Shown here: positions 19,800-30,407 of the stretch, in pieces | How the letters are laid out: every line of letters begins with the position of its first letter | Numbering within the stretch: the first letter of the stretch is position 1 | Assembly (NCBI GenBank): GCA_031270825.1 | Contig: JAISXH010000049.1 | Coordinates: 1 to 64,000 of the forward strand | Length of the DNA stretch: 64,000 nucleotides | Direction: 5' to 3' | From: Bifidobacteriaceae bacterium | Lineage (GTDB): Bacteria; Actinomycetota; Actinomycetes; Actinomycetales; WQXJ01 | The notes under the pieces: generated by a model | Databases searched by the model: none | The model's input: the letters and a program-made list of their open reading frames with translations, nothing else | What the model was told of the DNA's origin: nothing | Position numbers and translations under genes: made by a program

Positions 19800-20099
19800 T
19801 CAAGCCACCGCTGCTGGATAGGTGCGCAGAAGCTTGGTGCGCAGCACTGAATCCGACAGGTTGAGCACGCGGTCGAGTTCGTTCGCCGTGGCAGATTCGG
19901 CCGTGAAATTGACCACTACGTAGACGCCTTCAGAATGCTTGAGGATGTCATAGGCCAGACGCCGCTTGCCCCAGATGTCGATCTGGTCAATGGCGCCTTT
20001 GGCGTCCTTGATGATCTTCAAGAATCGGTCCAGGGTCGGCTGAACCGCGCTGTCCTCGATATTCGGGTCGAGGATGATCATGATTTCATATGGACGCAT
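19800..20099 (-). CDS. rpsF: 30S ribosomal protein S6
   Basis: S6 (99 residues) forms a dimer with S18 on 16S rRNA. The chain begins [12 protein letters not shown], the family's first strand, so the ATG at 20099 is preferred over an in-frame GTG at 20111 that overlaps the ribosome site. AAGGAGG stands 11 nt upstream. It is first in the operon with ssb, rpsR and rplI. A small hairpin lies in its leader. Confidence 0.96.
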   Translation of the reverse strand: MRPYEIMIILDPNIEDSAVQPTLDRFLKIIKDAKGAIDQIDIWGKRRLAYDILKHSEGVYVVVNFTAESATANELDRVLNLSDSVLRTKLLRTYPAAVA

Positions 20100-20129
20100 G
20101 AAGCTACCCACCTCCTTCGGTCTTGATCG

Positions 20130-20148
20130 GCCACGGTCCTTCCGTGGC
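20130..20148 (-). promoter_or_regulatory. Hairpin in the rpsF leader
   Basis: GCCACGG-AAGGA-CCGTGGC (minus strand) is a perfect 7-bp stem with a 5-nt loop, 30 nt before the rpsF start. S6:S18 leader motifs that give autoregulation occupy this position in other bacteria, but I cannot confirm the specific consensus. It could also be a terminator for upstream transcription. Confidence 0.35.
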
Positions 20149-20308
20149 AGGAGGGTATGTTTGCGTCCGCCCGCCGGCGTCGGTGTGGTTTCCCGCTTTT
20201 GCCCGATGCCGTTTGGGGCAGCCCTGGCATTCTAGCCCACCTCCGCGTGTGCCCGGCCCGCTTCGGAACCTGTCTGCGGCCGGCGGGAGCGTCGAGGCCC
20301 TTGCGTCA

Positions 20309-22135
20309 TCAGGGATTCGTGGTGGGGCCGCGCGAGGCCAACACTTGGTTCATGGACGCGCGCAGGCGGGCTGTCTCGCCTTCCAGGAGGGCTAGAGCGT
20401 CCGCGCCAGCCAGGTGCGAGATGACAGCGGCGACTGGGCCAGGTGGAAGATAGATCGTCACGTCGGCGAGGTCGCGCCGACGCTCGAATGGGCCCTGCGA
20501 GAGCTCGAGTCCTTGGATGCGGCCATGGAACACAATGGTCGCCCGGCGCAGCAAGCGGCCCTGTCGCAGGATCAAGGCCTCTGGCGTCACCGCGTAGGCG
20601 GTCCGTTTCCAAATCCAAGGATCGAAAAGCCGGGCTCGCCGGGGCGAGCCGGTGAAGCCGGGGGTGGGTCCTGAGCCGGTCAGGGCGCCACGGATGACTT
20701 CCCACCGGTCGGCTTGCGCCAGCTCGGGCGCGATGCCCCAGATCGCTCGGCGCGCGGTCTCAGAATTGGCCACGGGTACCAGCACAGACTGCTTGTCGGC
20801 GTCTTGGGAGCCGTACCCGGCCACTGTCATCCGCACCCGCCACCAGTCGCAACGCCGCCACAGCGGGCCCTGGTTGAGACTGACCGCCAGAACCCGTCCC
20901 GGCGCTATGGTCTGTGACACGCGCGTGGTCAGCCCGTGGCTCAGGGTCAGACCGCGATCGGTCTGCTTGGCGCTGAACCCGAAATCGGAGACCAGCCGGC
21001 TGTACACGTAGCTGCCGAAGCCGAACACCGGGGCCAGGAACCCGGCCGCGCTGCCGCGTGGCCCGACGAACAGCATGATCACAGACGCGATGGCCGTGAT
21101 CACGAACATCCAGGTCCAGGCTGACAGCGCCAGCGACGCGATGACCCGGCTGGTCGGAACTGAGAACAGCTCCGGCACATGCGCGTCCGAATCGCCCAGC
21201 AATTCCCCGATATGTGTCTCGGTCGACTTGGGCGCCAGGCCCACCACGGGGCTTTGGTTCCATGTCGAAGCTCCGGCCGATGCCGTGCCGCCAGCCCCGG
21301 CATAACCCTGCGCCACGTGCTCGGCTGCGCTTGCGGCCAGACCAGGGGCAGCTAAACCGGGCGTGGCTGGGCCGGGCACGGCGGAGTTGGGCGGTGCGGG
21401 GTGGCCGCCCGGTCCGGCGGGGTTCGGCGGCACCGGGCGGAAGCCAGGTCCGCCAGGGCCGGGCGCTCCGCCGAACGCATCCCCGGCCGGAAGCGTCGTG
21501 GGCGGCAGTGGGGCCGGCGTTCCACCGGCGCCCTGCTTGGCCACAGCGGCGCGGGAGAGGATTTCGCGGCGCCAGAAGGCGGCATCGGCGGCTGTGAGGT
21601 AAGCCAACTCGACCGCCGAGCCGGCGCCCCCGGCGGACTCGATCTTCAGCTTGACCAGCCCGAAGAGGCGCGGGATAAGCGGATGGATGGTGTCCACGGC
21701 CTCGATCCGGTCGAGCCTGGCGGTGCGCCGAGCGCGGAAGACGACGCCTGTGGCCCACTCCAGCGACGTGTCGGTGATCTGGAAATAGGCTCGCCGCCAC
21801 CAGATGAACGCCCAGGCCAAAGCGATGAGCAGGAGGGCGAAGACAGCCAAGGCGATCCAGTGCCAGCCGGTCCGGTTGGCGAAGCGGATCAGATCCGGGA
21901 TGTTCTCGTCGGCGTTGTAGACGCCGGCGGCCAAGGCCACGGCGATCAGGCCCCAGCCCTTGAAGAAGGGCGTCAACGGATGGAGGCGATGCCAGTTCTG
22001 GCCGTCGCCGCGCTCGGCCGCTGAGGGCTTCTTGGCGCCAGGAGTTCCACCGCCCGGGAAGGTCTGCTCGTGTTCGGGAGCAGACGCATCGGCGTTGCCA
22101 GGGGCGGGGCCGCCCGCCATTTCCTCCTTGCTCAC
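20309..22135 (-). CDS. Large PH-domain membrane protein (YdbT-like)
   Basis: A 608-residue protein of the bacterial PH (bPH2) membrane family. Two hydrophobic helices lie near residues 60-75 and 95-115, followed by a PH module (YFQITDTSLEWATGVVFRARR...). A long Pro/Gly/Ala linker spans about 205-285. A second hydrophobic pair lies near 330-375, then further PH-like modules with the signature LSHGLTTRVSQTIAPGRVLAV and a final one with LILRQGRLLRRATIVFHGRIQGLEL. It overlaps the small PH partner gene by 4 nt. In Bacillus such YdbS/YdbT pairs affect resistance to membrane-active peptides; that role here is inference. Confidence 0.82.
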   Translation of the reverse strand: MSKEEMAGGPAPGNADASAPEHEQTFPGGGTPGAKKPSAAERGDGQNWHRLHPLTPFFKGWGLIAVALAAGVYNADENIPDLIRFANRTGWHWIALAVFALLLIALAWAFIWWRRAYFQITDTSLEWATGVVFRARRTARLDRIEAVDTIHPLIPRLFGLVKLKIESAGGAGSAVELAYLTAADAAFWRREILSRAAVAKQGAGGTPAPLPPTTLPAGDAFGGAPGPGGPGFRPVPPNPAGPGGHPAPPNSAVPGPATPGLAAPGLAASAAEHVAQGYAGAGGTASAGASTWNQSPVVGLAPKSTETHIGELLGDSDAHVPELFSVPTSRVIASLALSAWTWMFVITAIASVIMLFVGPRGSAAGFLAPVFGFGSYVYSRLVSDFGFSAKQTDRGLTLSHGLTTRVSQTIAPGRVLAVSLNQGPLWRRCDWWRVRMTVAGYGSQDADKQSVLVPVANSETARRAIWGIAPELAQADRWEVIRGALTGSGPTPGFTGSPRRARLFDPWIWKRTAYAVTPEALILRQGRLLRRATIVFHGRIQGLELSQGPFERRRDLADVTIYLPPGPVAAVISHLAGADALALLEGETARLRASMNQVLASRGPTTNP

Positions 22136-22635
22136 AGGCCCGCCATTCGAGTGGCGCCGAGTTCGGACAGACGGTCGCGCAGGCGGGCGGCTTCATCGGG
22201 ATCCAGTCCGGGCAGATCGGCGTTGAGCGAGCCGGAGGCGGTGTTGAGATCAAGTTTGGCCAAGCCGAAGGCGCGGTCGAGCGGACCCGCCGTGACATCG
22301 AGGTACTGGAGGCGTCCGTACGGGACCACCTTCAGCTCGCGGAACAGGATGCCTTTGCGGATCAGCAGATCATCAGCCCGCTCCAGGTAGCCGATCGCCC
22401 GCACGCGGCGGTCGTTCAGCCAGGCGGTCCACAGCCCGAGCAGCGCCCAGACCGCAGTCGGGATGGCGATCCACCATTGCTGGAAGATGACCAGGCAGAC
22501 AACGCCGCCGACGACCGGCAGGCCGAACCAGAGCCCAATCAGCAGCAAGCGGACCTTGATCAGCTTCGGACTGACCCTGCGCCAGTCTTGGCCGTCCGGG
22601 TCGAACAGGACATCTTGCGGCCTGGCAGTGCTCAT
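22132..22635 (-). CDS. Small PH-domain membrane protein (YdbS-like)
   Basis: A 167-residue partner of the larger protein. Two adjacent membrane helices (LLLIGLWFGLPVVGGVVCL and WWIAIPTAVWALLGLW) precede a PH domain with GILFRELKVVPYGRLQYLDV and FGLAKLDLNTASG. The start is ATG 22635, chosen because a TGTAAT -10-like box ends 6 nt upstream and no ribosome site is present, which suggests a leaderless mRNA. A longer frame to 22674 lacks signals. It overlaps the next gene by 4 nt, so the two proteins probably act together. Confidence 0.8.
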   Translation of the reverse strand: MSTARPQDVLFDPDGQDWRRVSPKLIKVRLLLIGLWFGLPVVGGVVCLVIFQQWWIAIPTAVWALLGLWTAWLNDRRVRAIGYLERADDLLIRKGILFRELKVVPYGRLQYLDVTAGPLDRAFGLAKLDLNTASGSLNADLPGLDPDEAARLRDRLSELGATRMAGL

Positions 22636-22767
22636 CAGTCCATTACACCAGGCGTGGCCGCTCCCGCTGCCCACCTGGCTTGAGCCACGCCCGCCGGCGC
22701 CGCCGCGAGCCGGGAAAGATTCGCCTGGGCAGGTACGACGCCCAGGGTCGTTGGCAAGGTTCGTAAC

Positions 22768-25700
22768 CTAACTGGCCGACCGGTCCGGGCTGGCCGGACC
22801 ACCACTGCACACCCGGTTGGCATCCAGTGCCCGCCGGATGCGTTTGGCGCTGATCGGGTAGGCGGTGCCGAGGTGCTGGGCGAACAGCGAGACGCGGAGC
22901 TCTTCCACCATCCAGGGCACCTCGGGCGGGACGTCCGGCCGGGCGGCGATTTCCCGGTCCAACTCCGCCAGTTCCGCGAGGGCCTGTTCCTCGCGGGCGC
23001 GGTTGGTGCCCAGCTTGGTCAGCCGATAAGACTCGGCCTCGAGGTATCTTCGCAGGTCCTTCAGCCGTCCCAGTCCGGCCCGGCTGATGAAACCGTCGCT
23101 CAAGAGCCGCCCTAGGTGGTCCTTGAGGTCCAGAACCGAGTTCAGCACATTCAGCTCGGTGACCCGCTCGGCTTCAGCTTCGATCTGCCGGGCTTTGGCC
23201 ACTATGTCCGATGCCGTCGCCAAAGTCGCGTAGGTGTCATCCTCCAGGCGGTCGCGCAGTTGGTCGCGCAACTGGTCGTAGGCCGCCCGGTCGCCGGGAA
23301 CCCCGGCCTGGTCGACTGCCGCCTGGGCTACGGCGCGCTGGGCGTCTAGAGTCAAGGCCGCGACCGACGGATAACGGGTGGCGACGAGCGGCAGGGCCTG
23401 TTCGGGCCGCAAACGGGTGGTCAGCCGCTGAGAGGGCAGCGCCAATTCGGCCAGCAGTTGTTCGCGGACAGCGGCGGCTAGCTGCGCGGCGGTGGGCGCG
23501 GCGCTGGTCGGCTCAGCGGGGGCGGGGCTGACAGCGGCGGGGCTGGCAGCGGCGGGGCTGGCAGCGGTATTACCGGTAGCTGGGGCGGGAGCGCCCCTTG
23601 AGTCAGCGCCGGATTGGGCCCCCGGCCGGGGCGCAGTCGCGGTCATGGAGTCCGCGACGGGAACGGCTCCTGGCGGCGGCGCGGGCGCGTCCCGGCTCAA
23701 ACGGTCCCTCATGGTGGCTGCGGCGACGCGCTCAATAGCGGCGTTGACCAGAGGAGCGACCTCTGCTTGAAGGGCGGCGAGGCTGTGGCCGCGGGCCATC
23801 ACCCGGCCCTTCGGATCCTCGATTTGGAAAGCGATCCGGAGGTGGTCGGCCAAAGGGGTCTGATGCCAGGCCTGGGGTGGGATGTAGAGGCCGGGCGAGT
23901 CTCTGAACAGGCCGCTCAGCACTTCGGTGAGGGGTTGGATGCGGCCGTCGGCTGCCAGCCAGTCGGTTGGTTCGCCTAGTCCCGCCAGCACTTGCCGCGC
24001 GGTGGCCTGGGCCGGAAGCAATTCCGCCCGCAGCGGCTTGGGCAGGGTCTTGATCAGACCCGCGATCAGGTCTTGACGAAGGCCAGGGACCTGCCAGTCG
24101 AATCCGTCCGGGCGCACCTGCGCGGCGAACTGGACTGGGATGTGGACCGTCACGCCGTCATCCGGACTGCCCGGCGAATACTCGTAGGTGATCGGCAATT
24201 CAAAGTCGCCCTGGCGCCATTTGTCCGGGAAGCGGTCCGTGGCCGGCCGGATGACGTCTTCCAAGAGGTCTGCGGCCAGATTCAACCGCTCGGGGTTGGC
24301 CGCGCGCGCCTTCTTCCACCAGGAGTCGAAATGTTGTGCCGAGACGACTGATTCGGGCAACCGACGGTCGTAGAAGTCGAACAGGTCTTGGTCTAAGAAC
24401 GCCGGTCCTGGTCGACGCGCGCGAGCGGCCAGTTCCTCGGCCTGCTCGAGTAGCTGGTGGTTGTGTCGGTCGAACTCGTGGTGGCTGCGCCAATCGCCTT
24501 CGACCAAAGCGTGTTGGATGAATAGCTGACGGGCTGCGGCCGGGTCAATCCGGGCTAGCGGCACCGGCCGCGCCGCCACCACCGGCAAGCCGTAGACCAG
24601 CACCTTTTCGTTGACGATGGCGGCGCCGCGTTTGGCTGACCAGAGTGGTTCGGCATAGGAGCGCCGGGCCAGGCCGGCCGCCGCCTCTTCCGCCCACTCT
24701 GGTTTGATGGCCGCGCAGACGCGCGCCCACAGGCGTGAGGTCTCGACCAGTTCCGCCGCCATGATCCAATCCGGCTGTTTGCGCCGAAGGCTCGATCCGG
24801 GATGGATGGCGAACTTGATGCCGCGCGCGCCCAGGTAATCGGCCGCCCGGCCGCCTCCGCCGCGGGGGCCATCGCGGCGCGATGCCCCTTTGGCCCCGAC
24901 CGGCGTGGCTTGCTTGAGGCCGATTTGCGACAGCAATCCTTGGAGCAGTGCCCGGTGGATCGGATCGGCTGGCCACTCCAGGCGGTGCGGCTGGGTCACG
25001 TCGCCGAACGCGGGCGGCCCTGCCGCCGGCTCAGGAGGCCGTGCCTCGGCGCGGCCTCTTCGCGCCTTGGTCTGGCGGTGGCGGCCCGGCGCGGCGCTTG
25101 TCACGGCCCGGTCGAGTTCCTTGACCAGGTCCTGCCACTCGCGAATGCGCAAGTAGTTGAGATATTCGCGGCGGACCAGGCGGCGGAAGGCGGAGGATGA
25201 ACTGGCGCGGCGGGCGCCGCGCAGGTACTCCCAAAGATTGAGATAGGTGAGGAAGTCGCTGGCCGGGTCGGCGAAGCGGGCGTGCGCTTGATCGGCCTGG
25301 GCGCGGAACTCGAGCGGGCGCTCGCGGGGGTCCTGGATGGTCAGGGCGGCGGTCACGATGGTCACTTCGCGCCGCACGCCCAGGGTCTCGGCTTCGACAA
25401 TCATGCGGGCCAGGCGCGGGTCCAAGGGAATGCGCGCCAACTGGCGGCCGATTTCGGTCAGGCGGGTGCGGCCGTGGTGCTCCTCGATGGCGCCCAGTTC
25501 TTGGAGCAGGCGGACGCCGTCGGTGACAGAGCGGGTGTCCGGCGGTTGGACGAAGGGGAAGCTGACCACTTCGCCGGGGCTGGCCACCACGCCGACGGCC
25601 AGCATCTGCAAGATGACGGCGGCCAGCGACGTGCGCAGGATCTCCGGATCGGTGAATGGCGGGCGGGTTTCGAAGTCCTGGCGCGCGTACAGCCGGATGC

Positions 25701-27078
25701 AGACGCCTTTGGCGACGCGCCCGCAGCGCCCAGCTCGCTGGTTGGCGCTGGCCTGCGAGATCGGCTCGATCGGCAGGCGCTGGACCTTGGTCGCCTTCGA
25801 ATAGCGCGAGATGCGGGCGGTCCCGGGATCGATCACGTAGTGGATGCCGGGAACGGTCAGTGATGTCTCGGCGACATTGGTCGCCAGCACGATCCGCCGT
25901 TTCGAGTGGCGCTCGAAGACCCGGTGCTGTTCGGCGGCGCTGAGGCGCGAATAGAGCGGCAGGACCTCGACCGCCGGTCCGAGCTCGCCAGTCAGCACAT
26001 CGGCCGCGTCCCGGATTTCGCGCTCGCCCGAACAGAAGACCAGCATGTCGCCGTCGCCTTGGCGCATCAGTTCTCGGGCCGCTGCGGCGATCGCGGTCGG
26101 TTGGTCTTCTGGCACGCCGTTCTCGCCGGGCGGCCGGTACCGGATTTCGACTGGGTAGGTCCGGCCGCTGACTTCGATGACCGGGGCCGGATGGCCGGAA
26201 CTGGGGCCGAAGTGAGCGGCGAACAGCTCCGAATCGATGGTCGCGGACGTGATGATCAGCTTCAAGTCCGGCCGGCGGGGTAGCAGATTCGACAGGTAGC
26301 CGAGCAGGAAGTCTATGTTGAGGGAGCGCTCGTGGGCTTCGTCAATGATGATGGCGTCATAGGCCCTGAGCTGCGGGTCACGCTGGATCTGGGCCAGCAG
26401 CACGCCATCGGTCATGACCTTGAGGCGCGTGGCTGGGGAGGAATGGTCGGTGAAGCGGACCTGGTAGCCCACGGTTTGGCCGAGCGGGGAACCGAGTTCC
26501 TCGGAGATGCGTTCGGCTGTGGCCCGCGCGGCGATTCGCCGGGGCTGGGTGTGGGCGATCATCCGCCGTTGGCGCGGGTTCCGGGCGGCGCCGCGGCCGC
26601 GCCGCTGGCCCGCTCCGGCAACGCTGCCTGCCGCTTCGGTTGCGCCGCGGTCGCTTCCCGGCGCCGCTGTTGGTTCGCCGGTCCCCGGCCCGATGCCGCC
26701 GGTCTGGGTTCGGCCGTCATCACCGGAGCGCAAGTTGTCACTTGGCCGGCCTGAGGCGGCGGCCGCGCCGTAGCCCAATTCGAGCAGGATCTTGGGGATC
26801 TGAGTGGTCTTGCCGGAACCGGTTTCGCCGGAGATGATCACCACTTGGTTGGCGAGAATGGCGCGGGCGATCTCTTCCCGCCGGGCGCTGATGGGCAGGT
26901 CGGGCGGGAAGCTGACGCGCAGGCCCCCGGTCCCCGGTGTGCCGGGGCTGGCGGCGGCGGCGCTCGCGGGGGTGGTGGTGCTCAAAGCGGTGCTGGACTC
27001 CAGCGCCCGGGCAGTTTTGGGCGCGGTCCGCCCTGGCCCGGCGCCAGGGCTGGTCTCACGCGACGATCCCCTGGTCAT
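22768..27078 (-). CDS. hrpA: ATP-dependent RNA helicase HrpA
   Basis: A 1436-residue DEAH-box helicase. Walker [10 protein letters not shown] is at residues 84-92, the DEAH motif is in [16 protein letters not shown], and SAT is in IITSATID. The RecA2 motif QRAGRCGR is present. The HA2/OB region and the long C-terminal DUF3418 follow. Two low-complexity insertions stand out: about 60 residues of Gly/Ala/Arg between Walker A and the QPRRIAA motif (about 104-168), and a Pro/Ala/Ser stretch near residues 1125-1185. Its start lies 23 nt inside mgsA, so the two are coupled. In other bacteria HrpA rescues stalled ribosomes or processes mRNA. Confidence 0.93.
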   Translation of the reverse strand: MTRGSSRETSPGAGPGRTAPKTARALESSTALSTTTPASAAAASPGTPGTGGLRVSFPPDLPISARREEIARAILANQVVIISGETGSGKTTQIPKILLELGYGAAAASGRPSDNLRSGDDGRTQTGGIGPGTGEPTAAPGSDRGATEAAGSVAGAGQRRGRGAARNPRQRRMIAHTQPRRIAARATAERISEELGSPLGQTVGYQVRFTDHSSPATRLKVMTDGVLLAQIQRDPQLRAYDAIIIDEAHERSLNIDFLLGYLSNLLPRRPDLKLIITSATIDSELFAAHFGPSSGHPAPVIEVSGRTYPVEIRYRPPGENGVPEDQPTAIAAAARELMRQGDGDMLVFCSGEREIRDAADVLTGELGPAVEVLPLYSRLSAAEQHRVFERHSKRRIVLATNVAETSLTVPGIHYVIDPGTARISRYSKATKVQRLPIEPISQASANQRAGRCGRVAKGVCIRLYARQDFETRPPFTDPEILRTSLAAVILQMLAVGVVASPGEVVSFPFVQPPDTRSVTDGVRLLQELGAIEEHHGRTRLTEIGRQLARIPLDPRLARMIVEAETLGVRREVTIVTAALTIQDPRERPLEFRAQADQAHARFADPASDFLTYLNLWEYLRGARRASSSSAFRRLVRREYLNYLRIREWQDLVKELDRAVTSAAPGRHRQTKARRGRAEARPPEPAAGPPAFGDVTQPHRLEWPADPIHRALLQGLLSQIGLKQATPVGAKGASRRDGPRGGGGRAADYLGARGIKFAIHPGSSLRRKQPDWIMAAELVETSRLWARVCAAIKPEWAEEAAAGLARRSYAEPLWSAKRGAAIVNEKVLVYGLPVVAARPVPLARIDPAAARQLFIQHALVEGDWRSHHEFDRHNHQLLEQAEELAARARRPGPAFLDQDLFDFYDRRLPESVVSAQHFDSWWKKARAANPERLNLAADLLEDVIRPATDRFPDKWRQGDFELPITYEYSPGSPDDGVTVHIPVQFAAQVRPDGFDWQVPGLRQDLIAGLIKTLPKPLRAELLPAQATARQVLAGLGEPTDWLAADGRIQPLTEVLSGLFRDSPGLYIPPQAWHQTPLADHLRIAFQIEDPKGRVMARGHSLAALQAEVAPLVNAAIERVAAATMRDRLSRDAPAPPPGAVPVADSMTATAPRPGAQSGADSRGAPAPATGNTAASPAAASPAAVSPAPAEPTSAAPTAAQLAAAVREQLLAELALPSQRLTTRLRPEQALPLVATRYPSVAALTLDAQRAVAQAAVDQAGVPGDRAAYDQLRDQLRDRLEDDTYATLATASDIVAKARQIEAEAERVTELNVLNSVLDLKDHLGRLLSDGFISRAGLGRLKDLRRYLEAESYRLTKLGTNRAREEQALAELAELDREIAARPDVPPEVPWMVEELRVSLFAQHLGTAYPISAKRIRRALDANRVCSGGPASPDRSAS

Positions 27079-27517
27079 CCCATTGGCGGGGTTCCAGATG
27101 CGGGCGCGCCCAGCGATAGTCGGAGTCGAAGAGCGGCGAAGAGATCATCAGATCGGCGGTGGCGGAGTTGCAGGCCGCCGGCGCGTTCCACAGGGCGGCC
27201 AGCCGAAGCAGAGCCTTCACGTCCGGATCGTGGGGTTGCGGCTCTAGTGGATCCCAGAAGAACATCAGCACGTCGAGGCGACCCTCGGCGATCATCGCGC
27301 CGACTTGTTGGTCGCCGCCCACCGGACCGGACAGCAGTCGGTTGACGGGCAGTCCGAGTTCGTATTCGAGCATTGTCCCGGTGGTCCCTGTGGCCCACAG
27401 TTCGTGGCGGGAGAGGGTGTCCCGGTTGAATTCCGCCCAAGCGAGCAGGTCGGCCTTCTTGTTGTCGTGGGCGACTAGCGCGATCCGGCGCCGGCAGGGT
27501 TCGTTGTCTTGAGCCAT
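27056..27517 (-). CDS. mgsA: Methylglyoxal synthase
   Basis: A 153-residue enzyme that turns dihydroxyacetone phosphate into methylglyoxal and phosphate, a bypass of lower glycolysis when phosphate is short. The signature [13 protein letters not shown] carries the catalytic Asp69, and His96 is in [15 protein letters not shown]. Length and motifs match the E. coli enzyme. The 3' end overlaps hrpA by 23 nt. Methylglyoxal is toxic, so tight control is expected. A divergent intergenic region upstream contains a perfect palindrome. Confidence 0.95.
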   Translation of the reverse strand: MAQDNEPCRRRIALVAHDNKKADLLAWAEFNRDTLSRHELWATGTTGTMLEYELGLPVNRLLSGPVGGDQQVGAMIAEGRLDVLMFFWDPLEPQPHDPDVKALLRLAALWNAPAACNSATADLMISSPLFDSDYRWARPHLEPRQWDDQGIVA

Positions 27518-27838
27518 GGGTTCAAGCTTGCCAGGTCGCGGTTACGCGGGGGGAACGGCAAGTTGACGTATCGGGGTCGCGGCCGCCCCCAGATCAGTCA
27601 GGTGCCCTATGCCGTCCGGATGCGGCGACCCAGACGCTTTGGGAACTGCGGTCGGACCGACCGCACGGCTTGATGTGAAGGAATTGGGGGGTTTTGGGTC
27701 CGAAATGGGCGATTCGCCCCGGGGATGAGGAGCGGCCAAAGGCGGGCAGCTAGCATGGCCCCATCCGAGCTTCCAGCCGCTCCTTAGCCAAGTGAACGCG
27801 CTGGCCGGCCAACTCGGGAAAGCCTACGGGGGAGAACT
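27518..27838. promoter_or_regulatory. Divergent intergenic region with a 17-bp palindrome
   Basis: The 321-bp gap separates mgsA and the DUF6020 gene. GCGGTCGG-A-CCGACCGC (27648-27664) is a perfect 8-bp inverted repeat around one base, a form typical of a dimeric repressor site. A TAGCAT -10-like box is at 27751-27756. No gene is visible. Confidence 0.45.
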
Positions 27839-30085
27839 ATGCCGCAAACGCCGCTGATCGCCGCTCAGCGCCTTGGCGCCGGGCGGCGCCTGGCCGGAAC
27901 GTGGGCGGTGGCCGCGACGCTGGGGATGGCGACGGCTTACGCGGTGGTGGTGTTCGATCATCCGAAAACCGTCTCTTTGGACAACGCGAGCTGGCCCGCT
28001 CTGGTCGGATCGGCGCTGCTGGCGACGGCAATCGCCGGCGGAACCGCCCTCTGGTACAGGCGCGCGGCCTTGACCAGCAAGTTCGTTCTCACCGCAGGGG
28101 TCTTGGCGGCGCTCTTCACGGTCTGGACGATCACCGGCCTGAGCCTCAAACATCATGACACCGCCTGCCATTGGTCGAATTGCGCAGTCAGTTCCGCGGC
28201 CGACTTCACCCCTGCGGCTTTGATCGGTTTCCTGGCCGTGTACTACGCCGCTGTTCTGGCCGTCATTCGCGCCACCGATCGCTTGGGCGGTTCAGCCTCA
28301 GCCGCGAACCGCGCCCTGGGCGGGGATGGCGCCTCCCGTGGTTGGTTGGCCAACCCGATTGGCCGCTTGGCGGCGCGGGTTCGGGCCCGCGAACGAGGAC
28401 TTGACCAAGCGAGCGGCGTATCTGGTGATGCCCCATCGCGGCCGGCTTCTGGCGCGAAAGAGCCCGCCCGTTCGCGCCGGAGGGGAACCGGCCCGCTTCT
28501 TGGACTGCTGCGCGGACTGGCGGACCTGGCCAGGCGACGGCCCTTTGCGACGGCGGCGGTCGGCATCGTCGCGGCCTGGCTGCCCTACTACGTGATCTTC
28601 TTTCCGGGCACCTACGCCTTCGACGGATTCCGGCAGCTGAACGAGTTCTTGGGGCACCTGGACCGGACCACGCACCACCCCTATATGGCCACCACGCTGA
28701 TGGGCGGGCTGTTCTCGGCGGGGAAGGTGTTCGGCGTCAACGGGGCCTTGTTCGTGTACGGACTGGTGCAAGGAGCCCTGGCCTGCGGGGTGTTCGCGCT
28801 GACCTGTTCGACGGTCTTCCGCCTGGCGGCCGCGACCTGGGGGCGGGACCGCCGGGGAACCCTGGTCGCCTATGCCTTGACCTGGGGATTCTTTGCCTTG
28901 GTGCCGGTGTTTCCGATCGGCGCGACGGTTGTGTACAAGGACTACCCCTATACCTTGAGCGTGTTGGTGCTGGTGAACGTGCTGGTCCGAACGGCGGCGC
29001 GGCGGTCTTTGGACGCTTCCAAGCTGGTGTTGTTCGTGGTTGGAGCCTTCGGGGCGGCCTCGTTCCGCAACGACGGGATCGTGGTGGTGCTGGCGTCGGC
29101 GTTGTGCATGGTGGTCCTGCTGCGGCGGCGCCGCCCGCGGGTGGTGGTCGCGGCCGGGCTGGTGGTCGCGGGGCTGATGGCGGCGAACGCCCTGGTCTTC
29201 CCGGCTCTGGGGGTGACCAAGTATTCGAACGCGGAGATACTGAGCGTGCCCCTGCAACAGACCGCGCGATACTTGAAGGTCCACGGCGACGAGGTCACGC
29301 CGGCCCAATCGGCGGTTTTGCAGTCGCTGCTGCGGGACGGCCGGAGCGTCGAGGATCTGCCCCAGAAATACCGCCCCACCCTGTCGGACCCGGTCAAGAA
29401 CCGCTTCAAATCGTTCACCTCGGAATCGCTGCGACGTTACCTTGAGGTCTGGTCGGACATGTTCGCCCGCCATCCGCTCACCTACGTCGAGGCGACTGCC
29501 GCGAACACCTACGGCTACTTTTGGCCCACCGGCAAGTCGAGCGCCCCGCCGATCCAATACCCCGACCTGATTCACCTCCAAGCCGGCTACTGGGAGGACA
29601 CCAAGGCCGAGTTGAGCGAGCCGGCGGCGGGGCTGGATCCTCATTATCCGGCCGCGTTGGCGTCCGCGCGGGCGGCGACGATCAGTGCGGCCAAAGGCAT
29701 GGTGACGGCGCCGGTCCTGTGGCTGTTGTTCGTGCCCGGTTTCTACACCTGGGTCCTGTTGACGGCGGCGGCGTTGCTGGTAAGACGTCGCCAGTGGCGA
29801 GCCTTGCTGCCGTTCCCGCCCGTCGCCCTGGTGTTCTTGGTCTGCTTGGCCTCGCCGGTCAATAGCAATCTGCGCTATGCCTTCCCTTATGTGGTGACCG
29901 CACCGCTGCTGGTGGTTTACACCCTCTACGCTTTGGCCGAACCCGGCCGCCTGGAGCGTATGGCTGGGCACTGGCGTCCCGGCGGGACGGTGTCTCGGTC
30001 GGGTTCTCGGTCGGGTTCCGCAATCCATGTGGACCGGCAGCGGGGCTCGTCCGTATCTGCCCCACAGCGGGTCGGCGCCGAGTGA
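27839..30085 (+). CDS. DUF6020-type polytopic membrane protein
   Basis: A 748-residue protein with about 12-13 hydrophobic segments. Four are in the first 140 residues, then a basic cytosolic loop (about 155-230), then a second block from residue 240. A large outside loop (about 460-610) contains AEILSVPLQQTARYLK and YFWPTGKSSAPP. A conserved stretch just after a membrane helix reads FFPGTYAFDG...THHPY, like the catalytic first loop of GT-C glycosyltransferases such as Dol-P-mannose-dependent enzymes. I recognise it as DUF6020, whose activity is not established. A role in cell-wall glycan decoration is inference. The C-terminal 45 residues are Arg/Gly/Ser-rich. Confidence 0.75.
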   Translation: MPQTPLIAAQRLGAGRRLAGTWAVAATLGMATAYAVVVFDHPKTVSLDNASWPALVGSALLATAIAGGTALWYRRAALTSKFVLTAGVLAALFTVWTITGLSLKHHDTACHWSNCAVSSAADFTPAALIGFLAVYYAAVLAVIRATDRLGGSASAANRALGGDGASRGWLANPIGRLAARVRARERGLDQASGVSGDAPSRPASGAKEPARSRRRGTGPLLGLLRGLADLARRRPFATAAVGIVAAWLPYYVIFFPGTYAFDGFRQLNEFLGHLDRTTHHPYMATTLMGGLFSAGKVFGVNGALFVYGLVQGALACGVFALTCSTVFRLAAATWGRDRRGTLVAYALTWGFFALVPVFPIGATVVYKDYPYTLSVLVLVNVLVRTAARRSLDASKLVLFVVGAFGAASFRNDGIVVVLASALCMVVLLRRRRPRVVVAAGLVVAGLMAANALVFPALGVTKYSNAEILSVPLQQTARYLKVHGDEVTPAQSAVLQSLLRDGRSVEDLPQKYRPTLSDPVKNRFKSFTSESLRRYLEVWSDMFARHPLTYVEATAANTYGYFWPTGKSSAPPIQYPDLIHLQAGYWEDTKAELSEPAAGLDPHYPAALASARAATISAAKGMVTAPVLWLLFVPGFYTWVLLTAAALLVRRRQWRALLPFPPVALVFLVCLASPVNSNLRYAFPYVVTAPLLVVYTLYALAEPGRLERMAGHWRPGGTVSRSGSRSGSAIHVDRQRGSSVSAPQRVGAE

Positions 30086-30332
30086 CGCCAACTGGCTTGT
30101 TGGTGGTTACCGGCGTCGGTTTCCGCCGGCTGCCGGCCGCAGTTCGCCCTGGCCCGGTCGCCAGGCCTGAGCCCGGCTGTTGACGCGCGAGCAGGCGCGT
30201 GGACGGGTCGGTCCGCGCTGGCCTTTCGCCTGAACCGGTCGGCGCCGGGCGCGGCCGAGACGACCAAACTGACCGAATCGGTCGAACCGAGAGCTGCCGT
30301 CCGCCAATCCGCACCGTGTTCCATCTAGAGGG

Positions 30333-30394
30333 TTGACAGGCTCCGGTACCTAGTGTGACAATCTACTAGTACCTAGTGACGCTGGATACCAGTG
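30333..30394 (+). promoter_or_regulatory. Promoter and operator repeats of the padR-ABC operon
   Basis: TTGACA (30333-30338) and GACAAT (30357-30362) are spaced by 18 bp. A 10-bp repeat GTACCTAGTG lies at 30346-30355 and 30369-30378, with a weaker GATACCAGTG at 30385-30394. The repeats overlap the promoter and are a likely PadR site. The rest of the gap 30086-30407 holds nothing obvious. Confidence 0.6.
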
Positions 30395-30407
30395 ACACGT
30401 CATAGCG

